The notes under the pieces are model-generated. The model searched no databases, was not told where the DNA came from, and saw nothing but the letters and a program-made list of their open reading frames with translations. This document shows positions 37,086 through 46,384 of a DNA stretch of 64,000 nt, piece after piece. Positions within the stretch are counted from its first letter, which is position 1. Each line of letters starts with the position of its first letter. The stretch comes from Actinomyces gerencseriae DSM 6844 (GTDB taxonomy: Bacteria > Actinomycetota > Actinomycetes > Actinomycetales > Actinomycetaceae): assembly GCF_000429265.1 (NCBI RefSeq), contig NZ_KE386871.1, positions 443,852 through 507,851 on the forward strand, read 5' to 3'. The position numbers and the translations under genes were made by a program.

Positions 37086-37818
37086 ATGACAGCCCAACCG
37101 CCTCAGAGCATTCAGAACCCTCAGAACAAGACCCATTCCGCCGCGTACTACCCGCTGCTGGTGGTCGCGATCATCCTCGGCATCGCACTGACCCTCGGCA
37201 TCCTCGTCTGGATCACCACCAATGCCACCGGTCGCGTGAGGATCCCCTACATCGTGCTGATCTTCCCCACACTCGTCCTGGTGGGCCTGGTCAAGCTGAT
37301 CGATGAGGCACTCCTGCGGCGTCAGTCGCGCCCGGATCCGAACGCCCCGGGGCGGGGTGCGATGCCGGTGACGAATCCGTCCGGCCAATCGGGCCCCTCC
37401 TCGTACGGCGGCCCGGCCGGTCCAGCGGAATCCGCTCCAGCGGGATACGGCCAGCAGATGTCCCGCTCGGAGGAGGCGGCGTCCTACGGCCAGTCCCAGC
37501 AGGCCCAGGCCCCGGCCTCCGGGTACGGGCAGGCCCAGGCCCCGGCCTCCGGGTACGGGCAGGCCCAGGCCCCGGCCTCCGCGTACGGGCAGGCCCAGAC
37601 CCCGCCCTCCGCGTACGGGCAGGCCCAGGCCCCGGCCTCCGCGTACGGGCAGGCCCAGGCCCCGCCCTCCGGGTACGGGGCAGGCCCAGCAGCCTCGGAC
37701 CCCCGAGCGCGGCTCGGGCGACTCGGGCTACGGTTGGCGGCCGACCTCTGGCTACGGTCAGACGCCTCCGATGGAGGTCCGGCCCCCGTACGGCCAGGAC
37801 GGATCGCGAAGGAGCTGA
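37086..37818 (+). pseudogene. Two-TM membrane protein with 10-residue repeats, frameshifted
   Basis: It starts MTAQPPQSIQNPQNKTHSAA, followed by two hydrophobic segments (about residues 23-45 and 54-74) and a disordered tail with six YGQAQAPAS-type repeats encoded by 30-bp DNA units. In the last unit GGGCAG has become GGGGCAG (G run 37677-37680). Read through in the original frame, the protein would run into radA; shifting by one base restores QAQQPRTPERGSGDSGYG and ends at 37818. So it is broken by one inserted G, or by sequencing error. Function unknown; it may be a cell-envelope protein. Confidence 0.7.
37501..37680. repeat. 30-bp tandem coding repeat, 6 units
   Basis: Six exact-length 30-bp units (AGGCCCAGGCCCCGGCCTCC plus G[G/C]GTACGGGC) encoding a QAQAPASGYG/A decapeptide. 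Variation among units is mostly CCGGCC/CCGCCC and GGG/GCG. Slippage here could change repeat number or frame. Confidence 0.92.
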
Positions 37819-37914
37819 GCCCGGCCGCCGGCGTGCCGACCGGGGTCTCGCGAGCCCGGCGACCGTTCCCCTCCACGGCCGATTCGTGTCGGTGGCGCTC
37901 GCTAGCCTGGCACC

Positions 37915-39339
37915 ATGGCTTCGACCAAGAGCACCAGGACACGCACCTCCTACGTGTGCACGGAGTGCGGCTGGACGAGCCCCAAGTGGCTCGGCCAGTG
38001 CCGCGAGTGCAGGGCCTGGGGCACGCTCGAGGAGTTCATCGAGGCTCCCGGGTCCGATGCTCCGATCGCGAGCGGAGTCGCCCCGGCCCGCGCTCGGGTC
38101 GTGCCCCCCGCCGTCGAGGCCCGTCCCATCGGCGAGGTCAGCGCCGAGGAGGCCCGCGCCCGTCCCACCGGCGTCGGCGAGCTCGACCGGGTTCTGGGCG
38201 GTGGGATCATCCCCGGTGCCGTCGTGCTGCTGGCGGGCGAGCCTGGGGTGGGCAAGTCCACCCTGCTTCTCGACGTCGCCGCCAAGGCCGCGGCGGCGGC
38301 CCGTCGGCGGAGCGAGGGCCCCGTCCTCTACGTCACCGGCGAGGAGTCCGCGAGCCAGGTCAGCCTGCGGGCGGAGCGCATCGGTGGAATCGACCCGGCG
38401 CTCCTGCTCGCGGCGGAGACCGAGCTGGGGGCGCTGCTCGGCCAGGTGGAGGCGACCGGACCCTCGCTCCTCGTGGTCGATTCGGTGCAGACCATCGCCT
38501 CGGCGCAGATCGAGGGCTCGGCAGGCGGTGTCGCCCAGGTGCGAGCGGTCGCCGGGGCCCTGATCGCCGTGGCCAAGGAGCGTGGAATACCGGTCCTCCT
38601 GGTCGGTCACGTCACCAAGGACGGCGGGATCGCCGGTCCACGTGTGCTCGAGCACCTGGTCGATGTCGTCTGCCAGTTCGAGGGGGACCGCCACGCCCGC
38701 CTGCGACTGCTGCGCGCGGTGAAGAACCGCTACGGGCCAACGGACGAGGTCGGCTGCTTCGACCTGGGCGAACGCGGCATCATCGGCCTGGCCGACCCCT
38801 CGGGCCTGTTCCTGTCCGCAGCGCGCTCGGAGGTGCCGGGCACCTGCGCGACCGTCACCCTGGAGGGGCGCCGCCCCATGCCGGTCGAGGTTCAGGCGCT
38901 CGTGGCGGGCGGCACCGCCGGTTCGCCGCGGCGCACGACCTCGGGGGTGGATCACTCGCGCGTGGCCATGGCGCTGGCGGTGCTCACGGCCCGTATGCGC
39001 GTGGACACCTCCGGCTCGGACGTGTACGTCTCCACGGTGGGAGGCGCCCGCGCGGTCGAGCCCGCCGCGGACCTGGCGGTGGCCCTCGCCGTGGTCAGCG
39101 CAGCGCGCGACCTTCCCACGCCCGCGGGGCTGGTCGCCTTCGGGGAGGTCGGCCTGACCGGGGAGGTCCGCGCAACGGTCGGTATCCAGCGGCGCCTGGC
39201 GGAGGCCGCGCGACTGGGCTTCGATCGGGCGATCGTGCCCCTGGCGGGCTCGGAGGAACTGCGCGCCGTCACCGGCATGCGGGTGCTGCCGGTGGGGCAC
39301 CTGGGCGAGGCGGTCGGAGCGGCCCTGCCCCGCAGTTGA
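37915..39339 (+). CDS. radA: DNA repair protein RadA
   Basis: Branch-migrating ATPase assisting RecA recombination. The 474 residues have an N-terminal zinc finger (YVCTECGWTSPKWLGQCREC), Walker A GEPGVGKST, Walker B LLVVDSVQT, the RadA-specific KNRYG motif and a Lon-protease-like C-terminal domain (GLTGEVRATVGIQRRLAEAA). Length is standard. It is followed by disA, the usual actinobacterial and firmicute pairing. Confidence 0.97.
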   Translation: MASTKSTRTRTSYVCTECGWTSPKWLGQCRECRAWGTLEEFIEAPGSDAPIASGVAPARARVVPPAVEARPIGEVSAEEARARPTGVGELDRVLGGGIIPGAVVLLAGEPGVGKSTLLLDVAAKAAAAARRRSEGPVLYVTGEESASQVSLRAERIGGIDPALLLAAETELGALLGQVEATGPSLLVVDSVQTIASAQIEGSAGGVAQVRAVAGALIAVAKERGIPVLLVGHVTKDGGIAGPRVLEHLVDVVCQFEGDRHARLRLLRAVKNRYGPTDEVGCFDLGERGIIGLADPSGLFLSAARSEVPGTCATVTLEGRRPMPVEVQALVAGGTAGSPRRTTSGVDHSRVAMALAVLTARMRVDTSGSDVYVSTVGGARAVEPAADLAVALAVVSAARDLPTPAGLVAFGEVGLTGEVRATVGIQRRLAEAARLGFDRAIVPLAGSEELRAVTGMRVLPVGHLGEAVGAALPRS

Positions 39340-39610
39340 GGCGCTGAGATGACGGGGTTTGGAGACCGAGGCCGGAATGACGAGGCGAAGCCGGGACCGG
39401 GATGCCGGGGGACGGCCGTGCCGGAGCAGTGGCGGGCACTCGGAGACCACTGCGCGAGTCCTGCACGGGCGCGGGGGACGTGCGTCGGGCACGCAGCCGT
39501 GCGCGATGCGCCTCACAGCGGGACGACGGGGACCCGGATACGATGACGCCACCTGGCCCTCGGGGCGCCGATCGGTGCCCCAGCCCCATCGTCCCCGCCT
39601 GGAGATGTGC
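39340..39610. other. Non-coding gap between radA and disA
   Basis: Sequence with several GGGACCGG/CCGGAATGAC-like imperfect repeats and no credible gene. It presumably holds a disA promoter. Confidence 0.4.
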
Positions 39611-40690
39611 ATGACTGAACCGACCGGCAAGCCCGGCAACCTGGTGCGCGAGACCCTGACGCTCGTCGCACCCGGAACCGTCTTGCGCGACGGCTTGGAG
39701 CGCATCCTGCGGGGTCGCACCGGGGCGATCATCGTGCTGGGCTACGACGAGATGGTGGAGTCGATCTCGTCGGGGGGATTCAACCTCGATGTCGAGCTCT
39801 CCGCCGCGCGGCTGCGCGAGCTGGCCAAGATGGACGGCGCCGTCGTCGTGGACCGCACCGCGGGACGCATCCGGCGCGCCAACGTCCAGCTCCTCCCCCA
39901 CGCATCCATCGAGACCGCCGAGGCCGGGATGCGTCATCGCACGGCCGAGCGCGTCGCTCGCCAGACCGGTTACCCGGTCATCTCCGTGAGCCAGTCCATG
40001 CGGATCATCTCCCTGTACGTCGACGGCAGGCGTCACGTCATCGAGCCCAGTGAGGCGATCCTCGCCCGGGCCAACCAGGCGCTGGCCACCCTGGAGCGGT
40101 ACAAAGCGCGTCTCGACGAGACCTCGGCGGGCCTGGACGCCCTTGAGATCGAGGATCTCGTCACCGTCCGCGAAGTCACCTCGGTCCTCCAGCTGCTGGA
40201 GATGGTGCGTCGCATCGCCTCGGACATCGACGGCTACGTCGTCGAGCTCGGCACCGACGGGCGTCTGCTCGCCCTCCAGCTCGAAGAGCTCACACGCGGT
40301 CTCATGGCGGAGCGGGACTTCCTCCTGTCCGACTACCTGCCGGTGGGGCTGGACACGGCCGCCGTCGACGCCCGACTCAAGTGGGTGGGCTCCCCCGCAC
40401 TGCTCGACATGGCCATGGTCGCCCGCTCCATGGGCATCGGCGGCGACGACGGCCAGGAGCTCGATGCCTCGATCTCGCCGCGGGGACTGCGGATCCTCGC
40501 GAAGATCCCGCGTCTGCCGTTGTCGACGGCACGCACGATCGTGCGCACCTGGGACTCGCTCCAGGCGATCCTCGGCGCGACGGTCGAGGAGCTCCAAGCC
40601 GCGGACGGCGTGGACGCGGGGCAGGCGCGCACCCTGCGCGACGGGCTCTCGCGACTGGCCGAGGTCTCCATCGTCGACCGCTACGCGTGA
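39611..40690 (+). CDS. disA: DNA integrity scanning protein DisA, diadenylate cyclase
   Basis: Makes cyclic di-AMP from two ATP and senses DNA junctions. The 359 residues contain the cyclase motifs DGAVVVD (DGA) and MRHRTAERVA (RHR), a helical linker, and a C-terminal helix-hairpin-helix DNA-binding domain (RLPLSTARTIVRTWDSLQAI, VEELQAADGVDAGQARTLRDGL). ATG 39611 stands 6 nt after GGAG; ATG 39605 is in frame two codons earlier. It lies downstream of radA, whose product interacts with DisA in other bacteria. Confidence 0.97.
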   Translation: MTEPTGKPGNLVRETLTLVAPGTVLRDGLERILRGRTGAIIVLGYDEMVESISSGGFNLDVELSAARLRELAKMDGAVVVDRTAGRIRRANVQLLPHASIETAEAGMRHRTAERVARQTGYPVISVSQSMRIISLYVDGRRHVIEPSEAILARANQALATLERYKARLDETSAGLDALEIEDLVTVREVTSVLQLLEMVRRIASDIDGYVVELGTDGRLLALQLEELTRGLMAERDFLLSDYLPVGLDTAAVDARLKWVGSPALLDMAMVARSMGIGGDDGQELDASISPRGLRILAKIPRLPLSTARTIVRTWDSLQAILGATVEELQAADGVDAGQARTLRDGLSRLAEVSIVDRYA

Positions 40691-40751
40691 GGGCGGGGCG
40701 CGCGGGCCCACCGCGCCCTCTCGATCTCACCCGGCCTCAACCCGCCCCGTC

Positions 40752-41975
40752 TCACTTGATGACGAAAACCTGCTCACCGGTGACGTCGGTGCCGCCGAGC
40801 CGCAGGTGGATCCGGTAGGTGCCCGCGGCGGCCACGCTCGGATCAACCGGTGACGGAGTCGCCGTGGCGCCGGCCTCGGGGCTCGCCGAGGCCTCCGGCG
40901 TCGAGCCGGGAGTCGGGCTCTGCTCCGGATTCTGAGTCGGGGAGGGGGACGGGCTCGGGGGCGGAGGGGAGCAACCGGCCTCCGCGGAGGCGCCTCTCCA
41001 CCTCAAGGAGGCGTCGGCGGACTCCCCGGCATCGACGAGCAGAGGACGCTCAGTGGGGTCGGCCGGACAGGCGGTGGAGTCCCACACGGTCTGGTCGCCC
41101 GAGCTGATGACCGCGCCCAGGGAGGCGCCGCCGATATCGAGGAGGCAGGCGTCGTCCCCCTCATTGGTGAGCGTGACGTCGATGCTCATGCCGGCGCCGA
41201 CGGCGGTCTCCTTGGGGGCGTCCATGGCGATGCGGAGATGAGCGTCATCGCAGGCGACGGGAGCGGGGTAGACGGTGCGGACCTGGCTGGCGGCCTCGGC
41301 GTCGTCCTGGCTGCGAATGGTGCCGCGGACCCACCCGGCACCGGCGATCATCGCGTAGGCGAGGGCACCAATGACCGCCAGAGCGATGGCGATGACCAGA
41401 AGCCAGCGAAGCCAGTACCGCGGTCGGGGCGGGATGCCGGCGGCCGCGCGTCGCAGCCGGGAACCGGAGGGACGACCCGGTCCCCCGGCGGCGGAGCCCA
41501 CAGTCGTCCCGCGACCGCGGCCGGCGGCCGCCGGGCGTCGACGCGCGCCGGAGCGCGACGGATGCCCCTCCTGGGTCGTCACGGTGCGCGCACTGCGGGC
41601 CGTCCCCCGCGCGGCCTGCCTGGAGCCGGAGGAGGAACGGGGCCGGCCGGTGCCCGCGGCGGGCCGGCCAGAGGCGGTCCGGCGGGCTTCCCCGGCCGGC
41701 CGACGGCCCTCGCTCGAACGACCACTGGCCGCGGAGCGGGCCTCCCCGGCCGATCGCCGCGCCTTGCCCGAACGCCCCCCGGCCGCGGAGCGCAAGGGCT
41801 TATTCGTACGACTCGTACGGCCGCCACGCGCGGGACGCGGGGTTCCGGGAACGCGAGATCCCGGGGTGGAACGACGCACGTGACCGGAGCCCGCGCCGGA
41901 CGAGGAACGAGCACCGCCCGTCCGACGCCTCCTCCTGCGCGGCGGAGTGCCGCCTCCCTTTCGACCCTTTGCCAT
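40752..41975 (-). CDS. Membrane protein with very basic N-terminal tail
   Basis: 407 residues. The first ~195 are Arg/Ser/Gly/Ala-rich with repeats of the SGRSSEGRRPAGEARR type. One transmembrane helix follows (WLLVIAIALAVIGALAYAMIAGA), then an extracellular region with ACDDAHLRIAMDAPKETAVG, paired Cys (ACLLDIG...STACP) and a Pro/Ser/Thr linker, and a final beta-like stretch (TYRIHLRLGGTDVTGEQVF). The outer part resembles DUF4232-like beta domains, but I cannot name a family. The basic tail could bind nucleic acid or membrane lipids. ATG 41975 gives MAKGRKGGG. Confidence 0.75.
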   Translation of the reverse strand: MAKGRKGGGTPPRRRRRRTGGARSSSGAGSGHVRRSTPGSRVPGTPRPARGGRTSRTNKPLRSAAGGRSGKARRSAGEARSAASGRSSEGRRPAGEARRTASGRPAAGTGRPRSSSGSRQAARGTARSARTVTTQEGHPSRSGARRRPAAAGRGRGTTVGSAAGGPGRPSGSRLRRAAAGIPPRPRYWLRWLLVIAIALAVIGALAYAMIAGAGWVRGTIRSQDDAEAASQVRTVYPAPVACDDAHLRIAMDAPKETAVGAGMSIDVTLTNEGDDACLLDIGGASLGAVISSGDQTVWDSTACPADPTERPLLVDAGESADASLRWRGASAEAGCSPPPPSPSPSPTQNPEQSPTPGSTPEASASPEAGATATPSPVDPSVAAAGTYRIHLRLGGTDVTGEQVFVIK

Positions 41976-42101
41976 GCGCACGACTGTACCGGCGCCCCCG
42001 CCCCGCACTGCGGTGGCGCGCGAGGGCGGACCGCCTCGTCGAGGCGAGCGTTCCCGGTCGGGGCCCGAGGTCGACGGCGCTGAGCGGTGCCGCCGGGACG
42101 G

Positions 42102-45100
42102 CTACTGGGTGGGGGGCGCCCAGGCGAGCTGGAGCGACTGGACCCCGTGGTCGCGGCTGATGAGGCGCGCTCGTCCCGGAGGCCCGGGAATGGGCTTCTG
42201 CCGCCCGAGCAGCGGCCCCTCGTCGGGACTTCCGGGCAGCATGATGCCGGGTGTCGACAAGTCGTTCAGCGTCTGGGTGATCGGTTCGAACATGGCGCGA
42301 CTGGCGCCTCCGATGCGCCGGGTCAGGATCAGGTGGAGACCCAGGTCCTGGGATTGCGCGAGCAGCGGCTGCAGGGACATCAGCGGGTTGACGGCCTGCC
42401 CCGAGGACAGCAGGTCGTAGTCGTCGACGAGGATGTAGACGTCCGGCCCTTCCCACCACGACCTGTTACGCAACTGCTCCGGCGTCACGTCGGGACCGGG
42501 CATGCGTCCCTGGAGGAAGCCGGCCAGCTCGGTGACCTCCCTGGCGGCGTCCTCGCGAACCGTGACGTAAGTCAGAAGATGCTCGGAGGAGAGCTCGCCC
42601 AGCAGGGAGCGCCGCAGGTCGATGGCCAGCAGACGGACCTCGCTCGTCGAGCGCCCGCGGCACAGCTCGTTACCCAGGGCGCGCAGGAACGAGGACTTCC
42701 CGGTCTTGGCATCGCCCAGGACGATGAAGTGCGGGTCGTGGCTCATGTCGAGGCGCACGGGCTCCAGGCGCGCCTCGTTGATCCCGATGACCGGGGCGCC
42801 GCCCGGCGGCACCTGCTCCTGAAGCGTCGCCAGGTCGATGCGCGTGGGCAGCAGACGCAGCTTGGGCCCCTGCGGACCGGTCCACGCCTCCGCGATCGCA
42901 CGACAGGCGTCGTTGGCGCCGCGGGCCAGCGTCGCGGGGTCATGATCGTCGTCGGTGCGCGGCAGCGCCAGCAGCATGTGCCGTGCCCCGGGGTCGAGAC
43001 CGCGCCCGGGCCTGCCGGTCGGAACCTCGCGCGCGATCTTCCGGTTGATCTCGGAGTCCGCCGGGTCGCCCAGCCGCAGCTCGATGCGGGTGGCGAACAT
43101 GTCCTTGATGGTCATGCGCATGTCGGTCCATCGCCCCGTGGCGACGACGACGTGCACGCCCAGGGCCAGGGCGCGCGGCGCGATCGCCATAATGCGGGTG
43201 GAGATGTCCTCGAAGTCCGTCTTGAGGGTCGACCATCCATCGATGATGAGGAAGACGTCGCCGTACCCGTCGTCGAGACGGCCCGCGGCCCGCTCATGGC
43301 GGTAGGTCTGGATCGAGTCGATGCGATTGGCCTTGAAGAAGCGCTCGCGATCGTCCAGCAGCGCCGACACCTCGGCCATGATCCGGGCGACGACGTCGGG
43401 CTCGTCACGGGTGGCGACGCCGGCCAGGTGCGGCAGGTCGAGCATGGTCGAGAACGTCCCGCCCCCCAGGTCGATGACGTAGACCTGCACCTCCACCGGG
43501 GTGCGCGTCAGCGCCAGACCCATGACCAGGGAGCGCAGCGCCGTCGATTTCCCGCTGAGCGGACCGCCGATGACGGCGACATGCCCGCCGGCCCCCGACA
43601 GGTCGACGCTGTAGTACTCACGGCGCTGCTCCAGGGGGACGTCGGTGATGCCCAGGGGCACCTCCAGGTCGCCGCGGGCGCGCCAGGACGGCGACACCAG
43701 GCCCAGCTCCGGATCCACCACAAGATCGCCCAGCAGCGAGTCGAAGGTCTCACTGACGTTCAGGGGAGGCAGCCAGATCTGATGCGCGGGCGTGCCGTGC
43801 CCGGCCATCCGCGCCACGGCGATGTCCATCGTCGTCATCTCGGCGTACTGGATGTCCTGAGCCGGAGGAGGCGCGCTCGGCTCCGACTCCGCCGCCCGGG
43901 CATCGACGGCGTCGCCGACGTCGACGACATCGACGTCCTCCTCGACGGGTGGCGGCGCCGTCCGGTCGTGGACCGGGCGCGCCGAGAACGGAACGACCCG
44001 GGGGGTGACGACCCGCTCGCGGGGCTCCCCGGTGGGCGCCGGCGCGAGCGCCGCGTTGACGCGCTCCGGCGGCTGGCCGGCGACGTAGCAGGCCCGGAAG
44101 CGGGTCATCTCGCGCGTACCGCTCTTGAGGTAGCCGCTGCCCGGGTAGGGCGGCAGGTCGTAGGCGTCCGCGACCCCCAGGACGATGCGCGACTCGGCGG
44201 CGGAGAAGGTGCGCAGGCCGATCCGGTAGGACAGATGGGACTCCAGGCCGTGGAGCCGGCCCTCCTCCAGGCGCTGGGAGGACAGCAGCAGGTGGATCTG
44301 CATCGAGCGCCCCAGGCGCCCGATGGCGACGAACACCTCGATGAAGTCCGGCTTGGCCGACAGCAGCTCCGAGAACTCGTCGAGGATGACGAACAGGGCG
44401 GGCAGCGGCTCCCCGTCGTGCTTGCCCGCGCGTCGCGCCTCCTCGTAGTCGGTGACGTTGGCGTAGTTGCCCGCGTCGCGCAGCATCTCCTGGCGGCGGG
44501 TCATCTCCCCGCGCAGAGCCTCCTCCATGCGGTCGACGAGGCCCAGCTCGCTCTCCAGGTTCGAGATCATGGCGGACACGTGGGGAAGCTCCGACATGCC
44601 CGCGAATGTGGCGCCGCCCTTGAAGTCGACCAGCACGAAGTTGAGCTGATCGGGCGAGTGGGTCAGCGCCAGCGCCAGGACCAGCGTGCGCAGGACCTCG
44701 GACTTGCCGGAACCGGTGGCGCCCACGAGCAGGCCGTGGGGGCCCATGCCGTTCTCAGCGGACTCCTTGATGTCCAGCACCACGGGGGCGCCCTCCGGCG
44801 TGACCGCGAAGGGGACCCGGAGCCGCTCCCGCCCCGACCGCCGTCTCCAGTCGGTGTCCGGGTCGAAGTCGCGCACATCACCCAGATCGAGCAGGGAGAG
44901 CAGATCCGCCGAGCGCTTCGGGTCGGTCGTGCCCACGGGGGCGTTGACCGAGGCCTCCCCGGAGGTGGTGAAGCGCGATGACAGACGTCTCACGACGGCC
45001 TGGGCGGTCGCCACGTCCATCATGTCCGCCACGGCGAGGGCCGGGTCCTCACCCGCGCGCACGACCTCCATCGGCGTGGCGCGGGTCAGGGACGAAACCG

Positions 45101-46175
45101 GGTGCAGCAGGAGCCGGAGAGTCGAGAGCGAGGTCAACGCGCCCCACTTCTCGGGCAGGTCGATGACGGTCACCCCGTTCACCCCGCCGCTCAGGGCGAT
45201 CGGGGACCCGATCGGCACGTACCCGCCGTCGACCACGACGATGATGTACGGCATGGGCGTGTCGGTGGCGTCGTAGGAGAAGGAGCCGCGCTCCGCGAGA
45301 TCCTCCGGCAGCAGCTCGGCCACGTCCTGCCACGACGTCGCGATCATGCGGGCGGGGCCGGCGTCGTCCTGGACCGAGTCCGACCAGGAGTGCGGCGCCC
45401 ACTTGAGCCACTCCCACTGCCCCAGCGCCTCCTCGGAGGCCACCACCGCCACCCGCAGCCGGCTCGGCGGCGTCATGGACAGCAGGTGCACGAGCAGCGA
45501 CCGGGTCAGCGCGCGGGCGGAGTCGACCTCGCCGACGACCTCCACACGGGAGAAGTAGTTCAACGAGGTCCCCAGCGGCAGGCCGTCGACGTCGCGGTGA
45601 GTGACCACGAAGCGCGACATGGCCGACAGGCACACGGGGTCGGGCTTGGCCAGCGCGTCGAGCTTCTCCGGCACGAGATCCACGCACAGGGGCTGGGTCG
45701 AGCGCCCCAGGCGCACGAGCACCTGGTCGTCGCCGGGACTGCGCTCCCACACCCGCCGGCCGTCCTGGACGAAGTAGGGCAGCGCCTCCGGCTCGGGCAG
45801 GACGTGCACCGCGTGGCGCCGCTGCTGGCCGGCCACCGTACGCACGGAGTCCCGCAACTCGGAGAGGTAGGCGAGGTACTCGCGCCGCTGGTCCTTGACG
45901 CTCTCACGGTGCTGACGCGTCTGGCGGTAGATGTTGACGCCGACCATGGACAGCATGGCGATCACCATGCCGCCGCCCATGAACAGGGTGCGGTTGCCGT
46001 TGGAGTTCGAGATGGCCATGAAGACCATGACGCCCATCGAACCGGTCAGGGGCAGCACCGTGGCCAGGATGCTCGACGCGTCCTGAGCGACGACGGCGTC
46101 GGGAGGGGCCTTGACATCGATGGATCCCGAGGGGCGCTCGGGGGCGTCTGAGGAACTCACCTGGTTGTCGGTCAT
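42102..46175 (-). CDS. eccC: ESX/T7SS ATPase EccC (three-domain FtsK/SpoIIIE)
   Basis: Motor of the type VII secretion machine that recognises WXG100 substrates. The 1357 residues comprise two transmembrane helices (about residues 38-85), a stalk domain, and three ATPase domains: D1 with GATGSGKSE near residue 490 and ILDEFSELL; D2 with GGPLSGKST near residue 875; D3 with GDAKTGKSS near residue 1160 and YILVDDYDLL. It is the fused EccCa-Cb form. Transcribed away from the other machinery genes and sharing a 209-bp divergent promoter region with eccD1. ATG 46175 gives a normal start. Confidence 0.96.
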   Translation of the reverse strand: MTDNQVSSSDAPERPSGSIDVKAPPDAVVAQDASSILATVLPLTGSMGVMVFMAISNSNGNRTLFMGGGMVIAMLSMVGVNIYRQTRQHRESVKDQRREYLAYLSELRDSVRTVAGQQRRHAVHVLPEPEALPYFVQDGRRVWERSPGDDQVLVRLGRSTQPLCVDLVPEKLDALAKPDPVCLSAMSRFVVTHRDVDGLPLGTSLNYFSRVEVVGEVDSARALTRSLLVHLLSMTPPSRLRVAVVASEEALGQWEWLKWAPHSWSDSVQDDAGPARMIATSWQDVAELLPEDLAERGSFSYDATDTPMPYIIVVVDGGYVPIGSPIALSGGVNGVTVIDLPEKWGALTSLSTLRLLLHPVSSLTRATPMEVVRAGEDPALAVADMMDVATAQAVVRRLSSRFTTSGEASVNAPVGTTDPKRSADLLSLLDLGDVRDFDPDTDWRRRSGRERLRVPFAVTPEGAPVVLDIKESAENGMGPHGLLVGATGSGKSEVLRTLVLALALTHSPDQLNFVLVDFKGGATFAGMSELPHVSAMISNLESELGLVDRMEEALRGEMTRRQEMLRDAGNYANVTDYEEARRAGKHDGEPLPALFVILDEFSELLSAKPDFIEVFVAIGRLGRSMQIHLLLSSQRLEEGRLHGLESHLSYRIGLRTFSAAESRIVLGVADAYDLPPYPGSGYLKSGTREMTRFRACYVAGQPPERVNAALAPAPTGEPRERVVTPRVVPFSARPVHDRTAPPPVEEDVDVVDVGDAVDARAAESEPSAPPPAQDIQYAEMTTMDIAVARMAGHGTPAHQIWLPPLNVSETFDSLLGDLVVDPELGLVSPSWRARGDLEVPLGITDVPLEQRREYYSVDLSGAGGHVAVIGGPLSGKSTALRSLVMGLALTRTPVEVQVYVIDLGGGTFSTMLDLPHLAGVATRDEPDVVARIMAEVSALLDDRERFFKANRIDSIQTYRHERAAGRLDDGYGDVFLIIDGWSTLKTDFEDISTRIMAIAPRALALGVHVVVATGRWTDMRMTIKDMFATRIELRLGDPADSEINRKIAREVPTGRPGRGLDPGARHMLLALPRTDDDHDPATLARGANDACRAIAEAWTGPQGPKLRLLPTRIDLATLQEQVPPGGAPVIGINEARLEPVRLDMSHDPHFIVLGDAKTGKSSFLRALGNELCRGRSTSEVRLLAIDLRRSLLGELSSEHLLTYVTVREDAAREVTELAGFLQGRMPGPDVTPEQLRNRSWWEGPDVYILVDDYDLLSSGQAVNPLMSLQPLLAQSQDLGLHLILTRRIGGASRAMFEPITQTLNDLSTPGIMLPGSPDEGPLLGRQKPIPGPPGRARLISRDHGVQSLQLAWAPPTQ

Positions 46176-46384
46176 GAGTGCGGCCGGAAACCTTCCGATT
46201 CGTGAGCGGCGGACCCGCCGGCTGGGGGCGTCCCGATTCCCGTGGATCGCACTCGCGTGCGGTCACAGGACGGCAAGTGCCCCTAGAGTACTCGTGCAGC
46301 CCGGTGCGCCTCCACGCCGACCAGCCGTGCCGAAGGACCTCCACCACGAACGACTCCCATGACACACGAGAAGCGAGAATCCGC

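Noticed and set aside
37014..39347. Reading the repeat protein in one frame through radA as a 750-residue protein
   Set aside because: After the extra G the translation becomes Arg/Gly/Ala noise and overlaps all of radA; the repeat pattern clearly continues in the shifted frame and stops at 37818.
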